From NCBI GenBank assembly GCA_933228675.1, contig OW121741.1, positions 21,752,701-21,816,700 of the forward strand: a DNA stretch of 64,000 nucleotides. Reading direction: 5' to 3'. Under the pieces are notes generated by a model. The model ran no database searches. It worked only from the letters and a program-made list of their open reading frames with translations, and was not told the origin of the DNA. The position numbers were made by a program, and so were the translations under genes. Positions 1 through 13,010 of the stretch are shown piece by piece. Positions within the stretch are counted from its first letter, which is position 1. Each line of letters begins with the position of its first letter. The stretch comes from Stomorhina lunata. Lineage: Eukaryota; Arthropoda; Insecta; Diptera; Rhiniidae.

Positions 1-1110
1 ATAAATTTTTATCATCTAAAAAATATTTGGGATTACTTATAATCACCTGATGAATATTTGTGATAACTTTTGATCATCTGAAGACCATTTACGGTTACTC
101 ATGAGTATCTAATGATCAGTTGTGATAACTTTCTATTATTTAGTGTTCAGTTTCGATCATCTAGAGAAAATATGTGGTCTTTTCTGACCATCAAAAGATC
201 ATATGCGATTACTTATTATCATTTGTGATAAATGTTGATCATCTTTTTCGATCACTTATAATCACCTGATTAACATTATTAATATCTCTTGATCATCTAA
301 TGATCGCTTGTGGTATAATAATGAACATTTGTGATCTCTTTTGACCATTCAAAGATTAATAAGCATGTGATAACTTCTGATCATGTTTGATCACCTAATG
401 AACATTTTTGATGACTTTTAATCACCTAAAGATCATTTGTGATGATCATCCGACAATAATTTGTGAAAATCGTTGATCATCTTCAGATAATTTGCAGCCG
501 CTTGTATCTAAAACGAATTTTAATATCTTTTCATCATCTAAAGATCATTTTTGATCACCTAATCAAAATTTTTATTAATTTTTGATCATCCTAAGATCAT
601 TTGTAATAACCTATGATCATATAATAAACATTTGTTATAACTTCCGATCTTCTAAAGATCATTTGTAATTACTTATGGTTATTTGTGATACTTTTTAATT
701 ATATTAAGATCATTTGTCTTAACTTAAGATCATCTAATGATCATTTGCGGTCATCTAACGATCATTTCAGATCTCTTTTGATCATTTGTGATTACTTCTA
801 TAGAGAATCAAATTTATCGATAACTTTTCTATAAAAAGTCAAAGTTATCGATAACTTATCTATAGAAAATCAAAGTAATCAATAACTTTTTTATAGAAAA
901 TCAAAGTTATCGATAACTTTTGGAATTACTTCAAAACCATTAAGAGTTCATTTCTCATTATTTAGATGATCTTTTGATAACTTGAGTTCTCTAATGATCA
1001 TTATGAGATCATAATACTATTTATAGTCATAACATCAACAACAGTTCTTAAAGTTAATCAATAAAGATCATCATTATATGATCATCATCATTATATGAGC
1101 ATTTCAATAT
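1..1110. repeat. Degenerate 31-bp tandem array, GATC-palindrome type
   Basis: Successive units start with GATCATC and recur every 31 bases; four consecutive units counted in 553-680 are each exactly 31 bp. The approximate unit is GATCATCTAAAGATCATT followed by TGTGATAACTTTT. It contains TGATCA/GATC dyads and shares the segment GATAACTTTT with the other 31-bp arrays downstream. The array starts before the window. After about 800 it is interrupted by units of the TATCGATA type and fades out near 1110. No gene is visible. Confidence 0.85.
801..925 (+). repeat. Short block of TATCGATA-type 31-bp units
   Basis: About four units of the GTTATCGATAAC / TTTTCTATAGAAAA repeat sit inside the end of the GATC-type array, in the same orientation as the big array at 2.26-4.08 kb. 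This is where the two unit types meet. Confidence 0.85.
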
Positions 1111-2050
1111 TGACTGATCCTAATAGGTATAAGAAATCAAAATCAAACACTTCTCTTATTCTCATTAACCCAAAATTTATTAAGTTTGGTCAGTATTTAT
1201 TATTTTTCAAATTCAATATTTTTCCCTTCTTAGTCTCAATATAATTTGAATCCCTTTAAAACAGGTTTTTCTGTTTTAGGAATTATAAATTTTATAACGA
1301 TCACTCATTTTGCCAAAATAAACAAAGATCATTTTTAATTTATGACACACAAACACAAAACGATCAATAGAATCTCTTCGAAGAGGAGAAGAGGTTCTCC
1401 ATTTCTTGTCTCTTTTTCGCAATTACCAAAACTTGAAGATTCAAAGCAGTGATGCCCACTTAGACAGTGTGTGTGTGATGTATGTATGTGTGCCAGAAAA
1501 GTTTCTTTATGGACTACGAGTGTTAGCAAAATCTTTGTTTGGGCCACTCTGATCTTAACGAAATATGTAGAATATGATATTCTAATAAAAATTTATATAA
1601 ATAATTAAAACAAAATTAATTATGGCAACGTTAAAAGTAGATTTTCAAATTTGTTTATTTAAAAGATATAAAATAACACATAAACAAATAAAAAATTCTA
1701 TTTTTAGACTTCATAAACTTGAGGAAAATATTTAATGTAAAGATCTCTTAAACAACAGAACAATATTGAAATAATTATCATAACAATTCGTTATAATTAA
1801 AATAATTTACTATAGGTATATTTATCTAGAAACAATTGAATTTTGCAATATTATTTAAATAAATTAAAAGTTAATTGTTATTTAAACGATAGCTAAGATT
1901 TTAAAATAACTTTTTTATACAAAGTATGAAAAGTTATAGAATCTATTATTATATCAAATGATAAGGCAATATATGTCTAAGGTAAAAAATGGGCCACAGG
2001 TATTAGGGCTAACTAAAGATGAGCTAGAAACTGTTGGCATGCCTCCGCTT
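1111..2050. other. AT-rich intergenic stretch, no gene seen
   Basis: Mostly A/T with no splice-bounded coding segment or recognised repeat. Short open frames here have no coding-like composition. Confidence 0.6.
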
Positions 2051-2232
2051 GACTGGAAATGAAGTAGAATCAGAATCAGAACGAGAATCTGAATTAAAAT
2101 CAGAACTAGAATCAAAACTAGAATCAAAACTAGAACCGGAACTAGAATCAAAATCAGAACTACAATCAGAACCAGAATCAGAACTAGATCCAGAACTAGA
2201 ACTAGAAACTAGAATCAGAACTGAACTATATA
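2051..2232 (+). repeat. 12-bp minisatellite, small array (GAATCAGAACTA type)
   Basis: Runs of GAATCAGAACTA and close variants (GAATCAAAACTA, GAACCGGAACTA). The 12-base period leaves a reading frame open that encodes an ESESELESKLE-like low-complexity peptide, which is a by-product of the period. Same family and orientation as the block at 9.6-10.1 kb; opposite to 17.7-18.8 kb. Confidence 0.9.
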
Positions 2233-2261
2233 ACTTTTTTATAGAATGTTTAGCTTATCGA

Positions 2262-4075
2262 TAATTTTTTGAATTGTACAGAATATCAAAGAATATCAAA
2301 AAAAGTTTAACGAAAACTTTTTTAAAGAAAATCAAAGTTATCGAAAACTTTTCAATTGAAAATCAAAGTAATCGATAACTTTTCTATACAAAATTAAAGC
2401 TATCGATAACTTTTTTATAAAAAGTCAAAGTTATCAATAAATTTTCTTTAGAAAAACAAAGTTACCGATAAATTTTTTACAGAAAATCAAAGTTATCTAT
2501 AACTTTTCTATAGAAAATCAAAGCAATCGATAACCTTTCCATATAAAATCAAAATTATCGCTAACTTTTCTATAGAATATTATATATATCGATAACTTTT
2601 CAATAGGAAATCAAAATTATCGATAATTTTTCTAAAGAAAATCTTTGAAAAATCAAACTTATCGATAACCTTTTTTTAGAAAATCAAAGTTATCTATAAC
2701 TTTTCTATAGAAAAATCAAAGTTATAAATAACTTTTCTATAAAAATCAAAGTTATCCATAACTTTTCTTTAGAAAATCAAAGTTATCGATAATTTTTCTT
2801 TAGAAAATCAAAGTTATCGATAACTTTTCTATAGAAAATCAAATTTATCTATAACTTTTCTATAGAAAATCAAAGTTATCGATAACTTTTCAATAGAAAA
2901 TCAAAGTTAGCAATAACTTTTCTTTAGAAAATCAAGATTATCGATAACTGTTCTTTAAAAATTATAGTTATCGTTAATTATTCTACGAAATATTAAAGTT
3001 ATTGTTAACTTTTCTATTGAATATTAAAGTTATCGTTAACATTTCTATAGAAAATCAAAGCTATTGATAACTTTTCTATATAAAATATGTTATCGATAGC
3101 TTTTCTTTAAAAAATCAAAGTTATCGATAACTTTTCGATAGAATATCAAAATTATCGATATTTTTTCTATAAAAAATAAAATTTATCGATCATTTTTCTT
3201 TAGAAAATCACAGTTATCGATAACTTTTCTTTAGAAAATTAAAGTTATCGATAACTTTTCTATAGAAAATCAAAGTTATTTATAACTTTTCTATAAAAAA
3301 ATCAAAGTTATCGATAACTTTTCTATATCTTTTTCATAGAAAATCAAAGTTATCGATAACTTTTCTATAGAAAATCAAAGTTATTGATAACTTTTCTATT
3401 GCAAATCACAGTTATCGATAACATTTCTTTGAAAAATCAAAGTTATCGATATCTTTTCTATAAAAATTCAAAGTTATCGATAGATATTCTATAAAAAATC
3501 AAAGTTATCGATATCTTTTCTATAGAAAATCAAAGTTATCGATAATTTTTCTATAGAAAATTAAAGTTATCGATAACTTTTCTATAGAAAATCAAAATTA
3601 TCGATAACTTTTCTATAGAATATTAAAGTTATCGATATTTTTTCTATAGAATATCAAAGTTATCCTTAAATTTTCTATAGAAAATCAAAGTTATTGATAA
3701 CTTTTCTATGAAAAATTAAACTTAACGATAACTTTTCTATAGAAAATCAAACTTTTCTATAGAGAATCAAAAAAAAAAATCAAAAACTTTTCGATAGAAA
3801 ATCAAATTTATCGATAACTTTTCTATAGAATATCGATGTTATCGATACCTGTTCTATAAAATATTAAACTTAACGATAACTTTTCTTTAGAGTATCAAAT
3901 TTATTGATAACTTTTCTATAGAATATCAAAGTTAGCGTTAACTTTTCTGTAGAATTTCAAAATAATTGTTTACTTCTCCACAAAATATCAAAGTTATCGT
4001 TAACATTTCTAAAAATAATTTAAGTTGTCTTTAGAATATCAAAGTTATCGATAATTTTTCTATATAATAAAAAAT
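2262..4075 (+). repeat. 31-bp TATCGATA/CTATAG minisatellite array, forward
   Basis: Nearly continuous tandem units of 31 bp: GTTATCGATAAC, then TTTTCTATAGAAAA, then TCAAA. By length this is about 58 units, many with one to several substitutions. Each unit holds two perfect palindromes (12 and 14 bp). TATCGATA is identical to the Drosophila DRE bound by DREF, and CGATA is the BEAF-32 core (established for Drosophila); binding here is inference. Confidence 0.95.
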
Positions 4076-6194
4076 TTAATATTTTTGTTTTTTTTTTTCT
4101 TTTGTTAACTTTCGGTTGTAAATTTTCTCAGAAATAAAAAAATTGATATAGAAACACGAGTATTCTTTACGTTGGGCCTTAACGCCGACGTTTGCTGGTT
4201 TCTGCCGTTCATTGACCCCTTTTTGTCGTAAGTTTTTTTTTCGGTTGTTTATTTTGAGTGATTAAGAGGTTCTGTTTTCGTAAACGTTCAACGGCTGATT
4301 CTTAGGTTTCTTAAAAGTTTAAGAATTTTTTTTCTTAATTTCATTAATAATTTTTTTGAAGGTTTAAAAAAGATTTTTATTGAATTAATAAACTTTTGAA
4401 AATAAATTGTTGATGAGTTTGAAATTAATTTAATTTTGAGGGAGGGATAACATTTTTTGAATAGAGGAGGAGGTTTTTTGTAATTGTGTTAAGGTTTTAA
4501 AGAAAAGTATTTACTTAGTTCATTTTTTATGAGTTGTTTTGTTACAAAAAGGGTAATAAAAGAAAGGATTTTTTAAATGTTTAATCCTTTTAATTAGAAA
4601 AAGTAAAGCCTAATTTTAGGCTTTTTATATAAGGGTCAGTTTTGAAATGTTTGTTTGCTTTTAATTTATTACCTTAATGTTTGTTGCTTAAAATTAACAT
4701 AATTTGGACATTTAACGATCATTACTCCCACTTCTTTTTGTTATTGTGTTTTTTTTTTTTTGTTTATTAATTTGGCTGTTTTTAAATTTTTTGGACAAAT
4801 TCAAACACAATGAATAATTTTTGTGGAATAATACAGACAACAATGGCCAAACGACAGTTGCTCGTGTTAAAAATCAAACAAGATATTCCATTAAAAAAAA
4901 AACAGCAGCAAAGTCAATGGTTTCAAAGATATACGATATTGAACAAAAAACATATTTTTTATATAGACAAACACAGATACTCAGACCAACAGCTACTGAG
5001 CAGCAGCATCAATATGGACAGAGAGCTTTAACAGCAGAAAAACATTGCATACTTTCAAGAATACATGTACATTACATGTATGTCAATATGTGTGCATAAC
5101 AGAATTCTGTTCCCCCTATGCTTTTTTCATTTACTCGTGTACACACTAAAAACCCGATTCTCTCTCACTACTTTACGAACCCCCTACTCAAATTTTATGA
5201 AAACAGCAAAACAAAAACGAAAAAAACCGAGAGACAGAACAACAAAAATAACAGAGAACAACATTGTATGCAAGAACAATAACAGAAGCAAAAACAAAAT
5301 CAGCTTTGAACTTGAACTACACGTGGAGGCAGTGCAAGAGTTTTCAACATAGAACTTTTTGGTTATCGACGTCGTTTCGATGATAAACGAAAAAAAAAAC
5401 GATAACACGAGTCGTGTTTTTTGAACGAGTCATCAAAACGAATACTACAACAAATACTACGTAGTAAATGAATGCACAAGCAACAGAACATCGGCAAAGA
5501 CAAGAAGGAAGGATGGACGGACGGAAAGATGGACAGACTAGCAGTGCATGAGTTTTCAACTTAAGGCAGGCCAGTGTAAAAACAACAACAAAACAACAAT
5601 AATAAAATTGTTGTTGCTGCTGCTTATTGTATTTGTCATTAGCAATGAAATGACGTAGAGGGTTGTTTTCTTTTTTTTGTTTTCTGTCTTTGAATTGCCG
5701 TTATTTTCATGTAATATTTTTTTGTTGTATTATAGATTTTTCTTTGCATTAGTTTTAGCTTTTGGTGTATCTTGTAAGTTTGAGTGTTCGTTTGGTTATT
5801 TTAGGATACACGAGCCAATGTCAAATTTACAAAAACACTTTCAAACAAGCACACACATACACACACACACAAACACTTTAAGATTCAAATGAAAAATACA
5901 TACATATTCAAATTTTACCAACAAACAAACTAATGTATCCGGTTTAGCATTTGGAAGTGTTAGATGAGAAAAAAGGTGGCAAATTTTAAAGCTTTGAAAT
6001 GAAAACGAAAGGATAAAGAAGGAGCTACTAACATTTATATGAAAGTGAAAATAAACGGGAGAAATATTAGAATAAAGGCATGAAATGAAAGCGAATTTTA
6101 GTCTGGGTAATGAGGAAAAGGACAAAAAAAATGTTTCAATCAAAATTTAATTGAAAAGGAAAGTTTTAGTTTTTAATTGAATTAAATAAATAAA
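4076..6194. other. Intergenic spacer between the two inverted 31-bp arrays
   Basis: AT-rich with long T runs. A less AT-rich patch at about 4150-4230 ends in a GTAAGT donor-like sequence and could be a non-coding exon, but nothing confirms it. A CA-rich microsatellite lies near 5850-5875. Open frames of 70-100 codons on both strands overlap each other and have no recognisable domain. Confidence 0.5.
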
Positions 6195-8432
6195 AAAGAC
6201 AAAGAAAAGTTAATGATAACTTTGAATTTCTATAGAAAAGTTATCGATGACTTTGATATTTTATAGAAATGTTATCGATAATTTTGATTTTCTATAGATA
6301 ACTTTGTTATTGTAAAAAACAGTTATCGATAACTTTGATTTTCTATAATAAAGTTATCGATAACTTGGATTTACTATGGAAAAGTTATCGATAACTTTAA
6401 TGTTTTGAAAGAAAAATTATCGATAACTTTGATTTTCTAAAGAAAAGTTATCGATAACTTTCATTTTCTAAAGAAAAGTTATCAGTAATTTTGATTTTCA
6501 AAAAAATTTATCGATAACTTTGAGTTTCTAAAGAAAACTTATCGATATCTTTGATTTTCAAAAAAAAAAGCTATCGATAACTTTAATTTTCAAAAGAAAA
6601 GTTATCGATAACTTCATAATCTATAAAATAGTTATCGATAACTTCGATTTTCTATGGAAAAGTTATCGCTAATTTTTATTTTCTTAAGAAAAGTTATCGA
6701 TAACTTTGATTATGGATCACTTTGATTTTCTATAGAAAAGTTATCGATAACTTTGATTTTCTATAGAAAAGTTATCGATAACTTTGATTTTCTATAGAAA
6801 AGTTATCGATAACTTCGATTCTCTATAGAAAAGTTATCGTTTACTTTGATTTTCTTAAGAAAAGTTATCGATAACTTTGACTTTTTATAGAAAAGTTATC
6901 GATAACTTTGATTTTCTATAGAAAAGTTATTGATAACTTTAATTTCCTATAGAAAAGTTATCGATAAGTTTAATTTTCTAAAGAAACATTATTGATAACT
7001 TTGATTTCCTAAAGAAAATTTATGAATAACTTTAATTTTCTAAAGAATAGTTATCGTTAGCTTTAATTTTCTATAGAAAAGTTATCGATAACTTTTATAT
7101 TTAAAGAAAAGTTATCGATAACTTTGATTTTCTAAAGAAAAGTTATCGATAACTTTAATTTTCTATAGAAAAGTTATCGATAACTTTGATTTTCTATAGA
7201 AAAGTTATCGATAACTTTGATTTTCTATAGAAAAGTTATCGATAACTTTGATTTTCTATAGAAATGTTATCAATAATTGTGACTTTCTATAGAAAAGTTA
7301 TCGATGACTTTGATTTTCTATAGAATCGTTTTCGATAACTCTGATTTTCTATAGAAAAGTTATAGAAAACTTTGATTTTCCAAAGAAAAGTTATGGATAA
7401 CATTGATTTTCTACAGAAAAGTTTTCGATTAATTTGATTTGCTATAGAAAAGTTATCGATAACTTTGATTTTTCATAGAAAATCTATATATAACTTTGAC
7501 ATTCTATAGAAAAGTTATCGATAACTTCGATTTTCTATAGAAAAGTTATCGTTAATTTTGATTTTTTTAAGAAAAGTTATCGATAACTTCGATTTTTTAT
7601 AGAAAAGTTATCGATAACTTTGATTTTCTATAGAAAAGTTATCGATAACTTTGATTTCCTATAGAAAAGTTATCGATAAGTTTTATTTTCTAAAGAAACG
7701 TTATCGATAACTTTGATTTCCTAAAGAAAAGTTATGGATAACTTTAATTTTCTAAAGAGTAGTTATCGGTAGCTTAAATTTTCTATAGAAAAGTTATCGA
7801 TAACTTTTATATTTTAAAGAAAAGTTATCGATAACTTTGATTTTCTAAAGAAAAGTTATCGATAACTGTGATATTCTATAGAAAATTTATCAATAACTTT
7901 GATTTTCTATAGAAAAGTTATCGATAAATTTGATATTCTAAAGAAAAGTTATCGATAACTTTGATATTCTATAGAAAAATTATCGATAATTTTGATTTTG
8001 AAAGGAAAGTTATCGATAATTTTGATTTTCTAAAGAAAAGCTATCGATAACATTGATTTTCCAAAGAAAAGTTATCGCTTACTTTGATTTTCTAAAGAAA
8101 AGATATCGATAATTTTGATTTTCTAAAGAAATCTTATCGATGACTTTAATATTCTATAAAAAAGTTATCGATTACTTTGATTTTCTATAGTAAAGTTATC
8201 GATAACTTTGATATTCTATAGAAAAGTTATCGATAACTTTGCTATTCTATTGAAAAGTTATCGATAACTTTGATTTTGCAAAGAAAAGTTATCGGTAACT
8301 TTGATATTCTATAAAAAAAATTATCGATAACTTTGATTTTATAAAGGAAAATTATCGACAACTTTGATTTTCTTTGAAAAAGTTATGGATAACTTTTATT
8401 TACTATAGAAATGTAATCGATAACTCTAAATT
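6195..8432 (-). repeat. 31-bp TATCGATA/CTATAG minisatellite array, reverse
   Basis: The same 31-bp unit as at 2262-4075 but reverse-complemented: it reads GTTATCGATAAC, then TTTGA, then TTTTCTATAGAAAA. By length about 72 units. Several identical units in a row occur at 7140-7260, so parts are recently homogenised. With the forward array it makes a very large inverted repeat separated by about 2.1 kb. Confidence 0.95.
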
Positions 8433-9585
8433 AACCTCAAAATGGTTTATGAGTTAGTGCCCGCCACTCTTCGAAAAACAAAATAAAAAGTTTTGTATCT
8501 ACTCATATTTTACGCACATTTCGAGTGTGTATACACAAAATTTAATTCTACCATGAATTAATCTAATGGATACTTCGTAAGTATCTTAAGGGTAAATAAA
8601 ATATTCTGTATCTGTAAAATAAATAATAAAAGACAAGAAGAAAAACTTAGAAACGTAGTTATTTTTGTCTGCCTATCGGTCTTTTTTTTTCGAAATGAAG
8701 ATCATGGTTTTTTTGTTTGATAATAATAATGATGTTGATGCCCATCATCATCATTACCTTGGCCCTAGTATGTAGTAGTGTTAGTGTTTGTGTGTATCTA
8801 TGAGTTTGTCATTTTCATTAGAGAATGTCACTTTATCGCGTTCTTTTGCGCTGTTTCGTTGGGTAGAGAATGCGTGTGTAAGAATAATAAATTATTTATT
8901 GTACATTGGTGTAGGTCAAAAATAGCTACAAAAACAAGAAAGAATAAAAAATTCATATTGTTTTTGCCTTTTTTGTTTAATATTTCTATTATATTTTATT
9001 GCTTATTTAGGCTTTTGTTGTTGGGTTTTTATTTATGGTTCTAACACATCATTTTTTCTATTTTAGCACAGGGGAACAGTATTGAGGGGCACTGGACTAG
9101 AATAATTTTGGTGTCCTTAATCTGGAAATTGTAGAGAATTTTCGAAGTTGTAGGTATCTCGAAAACTAATAATAATACAGAATTCCAAATTTTAGAGTAA
9201 ATATTTCATCTAGAAATATTTAATAACCCAATATCTTGTGCAAATTTTTTTTGTTCCCCTGTGTAGCTGATAAAATTTTCGTATTTACCAAAGAATTTTC
9301 TTCATAGGAAAATTTCTAAAGAATTTTAAATGTAATTTATTAAGCAAAAAATGTTAAATAATTTCAAGTATTTTCAATATTAGACAATGATGAAAGATAA
9401 TAAAGTTCATTAGGAAAGAAACAATAATTTAAACTAAAATAAATAAACAAAAGTTACTTAATTGAATAAATAAAAATATTTTCAAAATTATTTAATAAAA
9501 TTGCAAATAAACAAGGGAAAATTTTTACTAAAATAGAAATTGATAGGAAACTATTTATAGTAGAACCTTTAACTAAACTTATAAC
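8433..9585. other. AT-rich intergenic stretch
   Basis: No gene recognised. Contains a short AAT/ATC-rich microsatellite around 8720-8757 and long poly-T tracts. Confidence 0.5.
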
Positions 9586-10100
9586 TTGAACTGAACTAGA
9601 ACTGAAATAGAACAAAACTAGAATCAGAACTAGAATCTTACCTAAAATCAGAACTAGAATCAGAACTAGAATGAGAACTAGAATCAGAACTAAAATCAGA
9701 ACTAGAATTAGAAGGAGAATCAGAACGAGAACTGAAATAGAATCAGAACAAGAATCAGAACTAGAATCAGAACTAGAATCAGAATTAGAATCAGGACTAG
9801 AATCAGAGCTAGAATGGAACTAGAACTGAAATAGAACTGTACTAAAACTGAACTAGAACTGTACTAGAACTGAACCAGAACTGAACATGAATCAGAACTA
9901 GAATCGGAACTAAAATCAGAACTAGAATCAGAACTAAAATGAGAACTAGAATCAGAACTAAAATCAGAACTAGAATTAGAACGAGAATCAGAACTAGAAT
10001 CGGAACGAGAACTGAAATAGAATCAGAACTAGAACTGAACTAGAATCAGAACTAGAATCAGGACTAGAATCAGAGCTAGAACGGAACTAGAACTAAACTA
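9586..10100 (+). repeat. 12-bp minisatellite (GAATCAGAACTA type), forward
   Basis: Degenerate 12-bp units GAATCAGAACTA with variants GAACGAGAATCA and GAATGAGAACTA, grading at about 9825 and again at 10085 into 11-bp units. This is the outer half of a composite array whose mirror image lies at 14.56-18.78 kb. Confidence 0.9.
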
Positions 10101-10730
10101 GAACTGTACTAAAACTGAACTAGAACTGTACTAGAACTGAACTAGAACTGAACTAGAACTGAACTAAAACTGAACTAGAACTGTACTAGAACTGAACTAG
10201 AACTGAACTAGAACTGAACTAGAACTGAACTAGAACTGAACTAGAACTGAACTAGAACTGAACTAGAACTGAACTAGAACTGAACTAGAACTGAACTAGA
10301 ACTGAACTAGAACTGAACTAGAACTGAACTAGAACTGAACTAGAACTGAACTAGAACTGAACTAGAACTGAACTAGAACTGAACTAGAACTGAACTAGAA
10401 CTGAACTAGAACTGAACTAGAACTGAACTAGAACTGAACTAGAACTGAACTAGAACTGAACTAGAACTGAACTAGAACTGAACTAGAACTGAACTAGAAC
10501 TGAACTAGAACTGAACTAGAACTGAACTAGAACTGAACTAGAACTGAACTAGAACTGAACTAGAACTGAACTAGAACTGAACTAGAACTGAACTAGAACT
10601 GAACTAGAACTGAACTAGAACTGAACTAGAACTGAACTAGAACTGAACTAGAACTGAACTAGAACTGAACTAGAACTGAACTAGAACTGAACTAGAACTG
10701 AACTAGAACTGAACTAGAACTGAACTAGAA
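10085..10730 (+). repeat. 11-bp minisatellite (GAACTGAACTA), forward
   Basis: Pure 11-bp units GAACTGAACTA from about 10190 to 10728, with a few GAACTGTACTA variants at the left edge. About 58 copies by length. It is the reverse complement of the 3.1-kb array at 14.56 kb. Confidence 0.95.
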
Positions 10731-10735
10731 ATGAT

Positions 10736-12498
10736 CTGAAGTTAGAAATGATCGAAACCTGAATAAAAAAGTAATTTATCGCTGAACTTTTCTATAGAAA
10801 ATTCATCGCTGATATAACTTTTAATTAGAAAAGTAATGATTCACTTTTTTTATTATTTCTTAAATTTATTTGTTTTTTGTTATTAGAAATTGTTTATAAG
10901 ATAATCCTTTGTTTATGATTCATTCCAAAAATTTTGTAATGATTCATGGTGTTTTCAGAGGTTCTGAATTAAGTTCTTGTTCCAAAATTTTTACTCTTCA
11001 TTATATGAGTCAATATTAACAACTCGAATATTATATAATTTACAAAAAATTATTAAATTATTTAATATTTTTTATTATTATTAATACAAAAAATAAAAGC
11101 TTCTGTTTTTTTTAATTTTTAACACTTCTGTAGAATTTTAAAAAATTTGTTAAATGAATTTTAAATTTCAAATTCAAACATTAGCACATGATTCTCTATT
11201 TAAGAAAAAAATCAACAAAATTTGTGTTAAATACTCGTATTTATTCCAAATGAATATTTTTTTAAAAGAAACATCATAAATAAATGAAGACTAAAATTAA
11301 AATACTGAAAAAAATGAAACTAGTACAAAAGTTCATTAACATGCCAAATGGGAAGCCAAAAGTATATTTATAGTAGTCAACAAGACGGACAACTCAAAAA
11401 CAAAAAAAAAAATAAAAATTATAAAACAAAACAAATTTTGAAGGTAATAAACTAAAAAATGTCAAAAATGAATTTTAAACTTCAAAACTAAAATACTCAA
11501 AATAACTAGATATTTATGTAGATACAAACACATACCCACACTTTTTTTTAAACTTATGATAAAATTTAAAAGTATCTGTTAGCTTTTTTTTGTTATATTA
11601 TTTAATAAAAATTAAATACAAGAATAAATATTTAGAGGTAATAAACTTTAAAAGGTTATTTGAGTTTGTTTCGTTTTTTTTTTCTAAAGGCAGGGTCTTC
11701 TGGTTATGAGATTTTTTTGGAAGAAGTAACAAAAAAACTATCAAAAACCCCCAAATAGTTTAATGACCAAACGCCAACAAACTACACACACACACTCAAC
11801 CAAACGATTTTTAAATTTGAAAAACCGTTACAATGTTGGGATAGTACCTCTTATGTTAATTACTTAACTTCAGAACCGGTTTACATTTCTACTACTGAGT
11901 GTTTACCAAAGCCACTGTTAAGATTACAGTGTAAACAAAGCCGTGTTTTCATAACAATCAAAAGAAAACAGAGCAAAAGTGTAAAGAGCAAGGGTGAGAG
12001 GGAGAGGCAAATAATGACCCTTTACTGTTAAGATTACATGTAAACAAAGACGAGTTCATATGAATGTAAAGAAAACAGAGCAAAAGTGTAATATAGAGCA
12101 GGGATGGCAAGCATGATACAATTGTACTTTTTTTGATACATATTTATGATACAATTTTTAATTCTTAATTTTTTACTGTTAATTATAAAGTTTTTGTATG
12201 ACTAAAACTGTAAACCGATTTTCGTAAGAAGCTACAAAGCACGATTAACCTTCTATCACATTGGTCTGATGTTTGAAAGATATAGAAATGGATGTGAGAC
12301 CAACTTGTAGTATTTCGATTGATTCTGAGTTCATTTTAAGTTCAAGTGCAATTTAGAGGATATTTTTATTGAAATTGGGTTAAATAGGTTGTCTATTTTG
12401 GTTACTTACTAAAGGACCAGAAATCCAAAATCGAAATGTTACTTTATGACCACCACAATTATTTCAAATATCGGTTTCGCTGTAATTGACTGTATCGT
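10736..12498. other. AT-rich spacer with minor repeat relics
   Basis: Isolated TTTTCTATAGAAAA fragments at 10777-10840 are relics of the 31-bp repeat. The rest is AT-rich with no gene seen. A TTC microsatellite begins at 12499. Confidence 0.5.
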
Positions 12499-12565
12499 TC
12501 TTCTTCTTCTTCTTCTTCTTCTGCTATCCTTGACTCCAAGTGGAGCAGAGGGCCTCATATTTTGT
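12499..12565 (-). repeat. Truncated end of a dispersed LINE-3'-like repeat with (TTC)n
   Basis: A TTC run is followed by GACTCCAAGTGGAGCAGAGG and GCCTCAT. The same order (TTCTTC, then TTGACTCCCAGTGG, then GGGCCTC) opens the longer copies at 32.64 and 36.92 kb. Read on the - strand the family ends in GAAGAA repeats, as a LINE or SINE tail would. Confidence 0.6.
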
Positions 12566-12821
12566 TTGAAATAGTTCGTATTTGACCATACCCCCAATTT
12601 AAGATTATCATTTAAAAACCACTTTGATATCCCGCGATAAGGGGTTTGTACTTGACCCTAGCTCTCATACTGCAAAATATTTTTTGAAGCATTACATAAT
12701 CTTTAAAATTAATTGACAATCGTTTTTCGGACCTTAGGGAGTTTAGGATACCACAAAATATTTATATTATATATAATATTTGTCCAATAATCAATTTTTT
12801 TCAATTGGAAGATCTAAGTAA

Positions 12822-13010
12822 ATATTGGACTTGGAGGACATGTGGTACCAACAGGATGGTGCCACAAACCACACAGCGAATGTTACAATCAATTTATTGA
12901 AAACCAAGTTTAAAGAACGTGTTATCTTATTTGACGCCGTTAGACTATTTCCTGTGGAGCTACGTCAAGTCTATGGTCCATGGCAACAAGCCAGCGACGA
13001 TTGGCATCAA
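12822..13010 (+). pseudogene. Tc1/mariner-superfamily transposase fragment (broken)
   Basis: The frame from 12825 gives LEDMWYQQDGATNHTA and a few more residues up to KFKERVI, the region around the second catalytic Asp of a DDE transposase (QQDGA). Shifting by +1 near 12937 gives PLDYFLWSYVKSMVHG, the conserved block that normally follows some 15 residues later. The stretch between them (usually WPPRSCDLT-like) is therefore lost, together with a frameshift. There is no N-terminal HTH half and no TIRs are visible, so this is a dead scrap. Family resemblance is from memory of insect mariner-like proteins; the exact subfamily is not assigned. Confidence 0.8.

Noticed and set aside
1954..2264. 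ORFs on both strands encoding Glu/Ser/Leu and Val/Leu/Ile repeats
   Set aside because: Same 12-bp periodicity artefact at the small array.
2262..8432. CRISPR-like impression from 31-bp repeats
   Set aside because: Units are contiguous with no unique spacers, degenerate, and lie in a eukaryotic genome.
12098..12180. GCAGGGATGGCAA motif here and a similar one at 36718, resembling hAT-type termini
   Set aside because: No paired inverted terminus or target duplication could be matched at a sensible distance.
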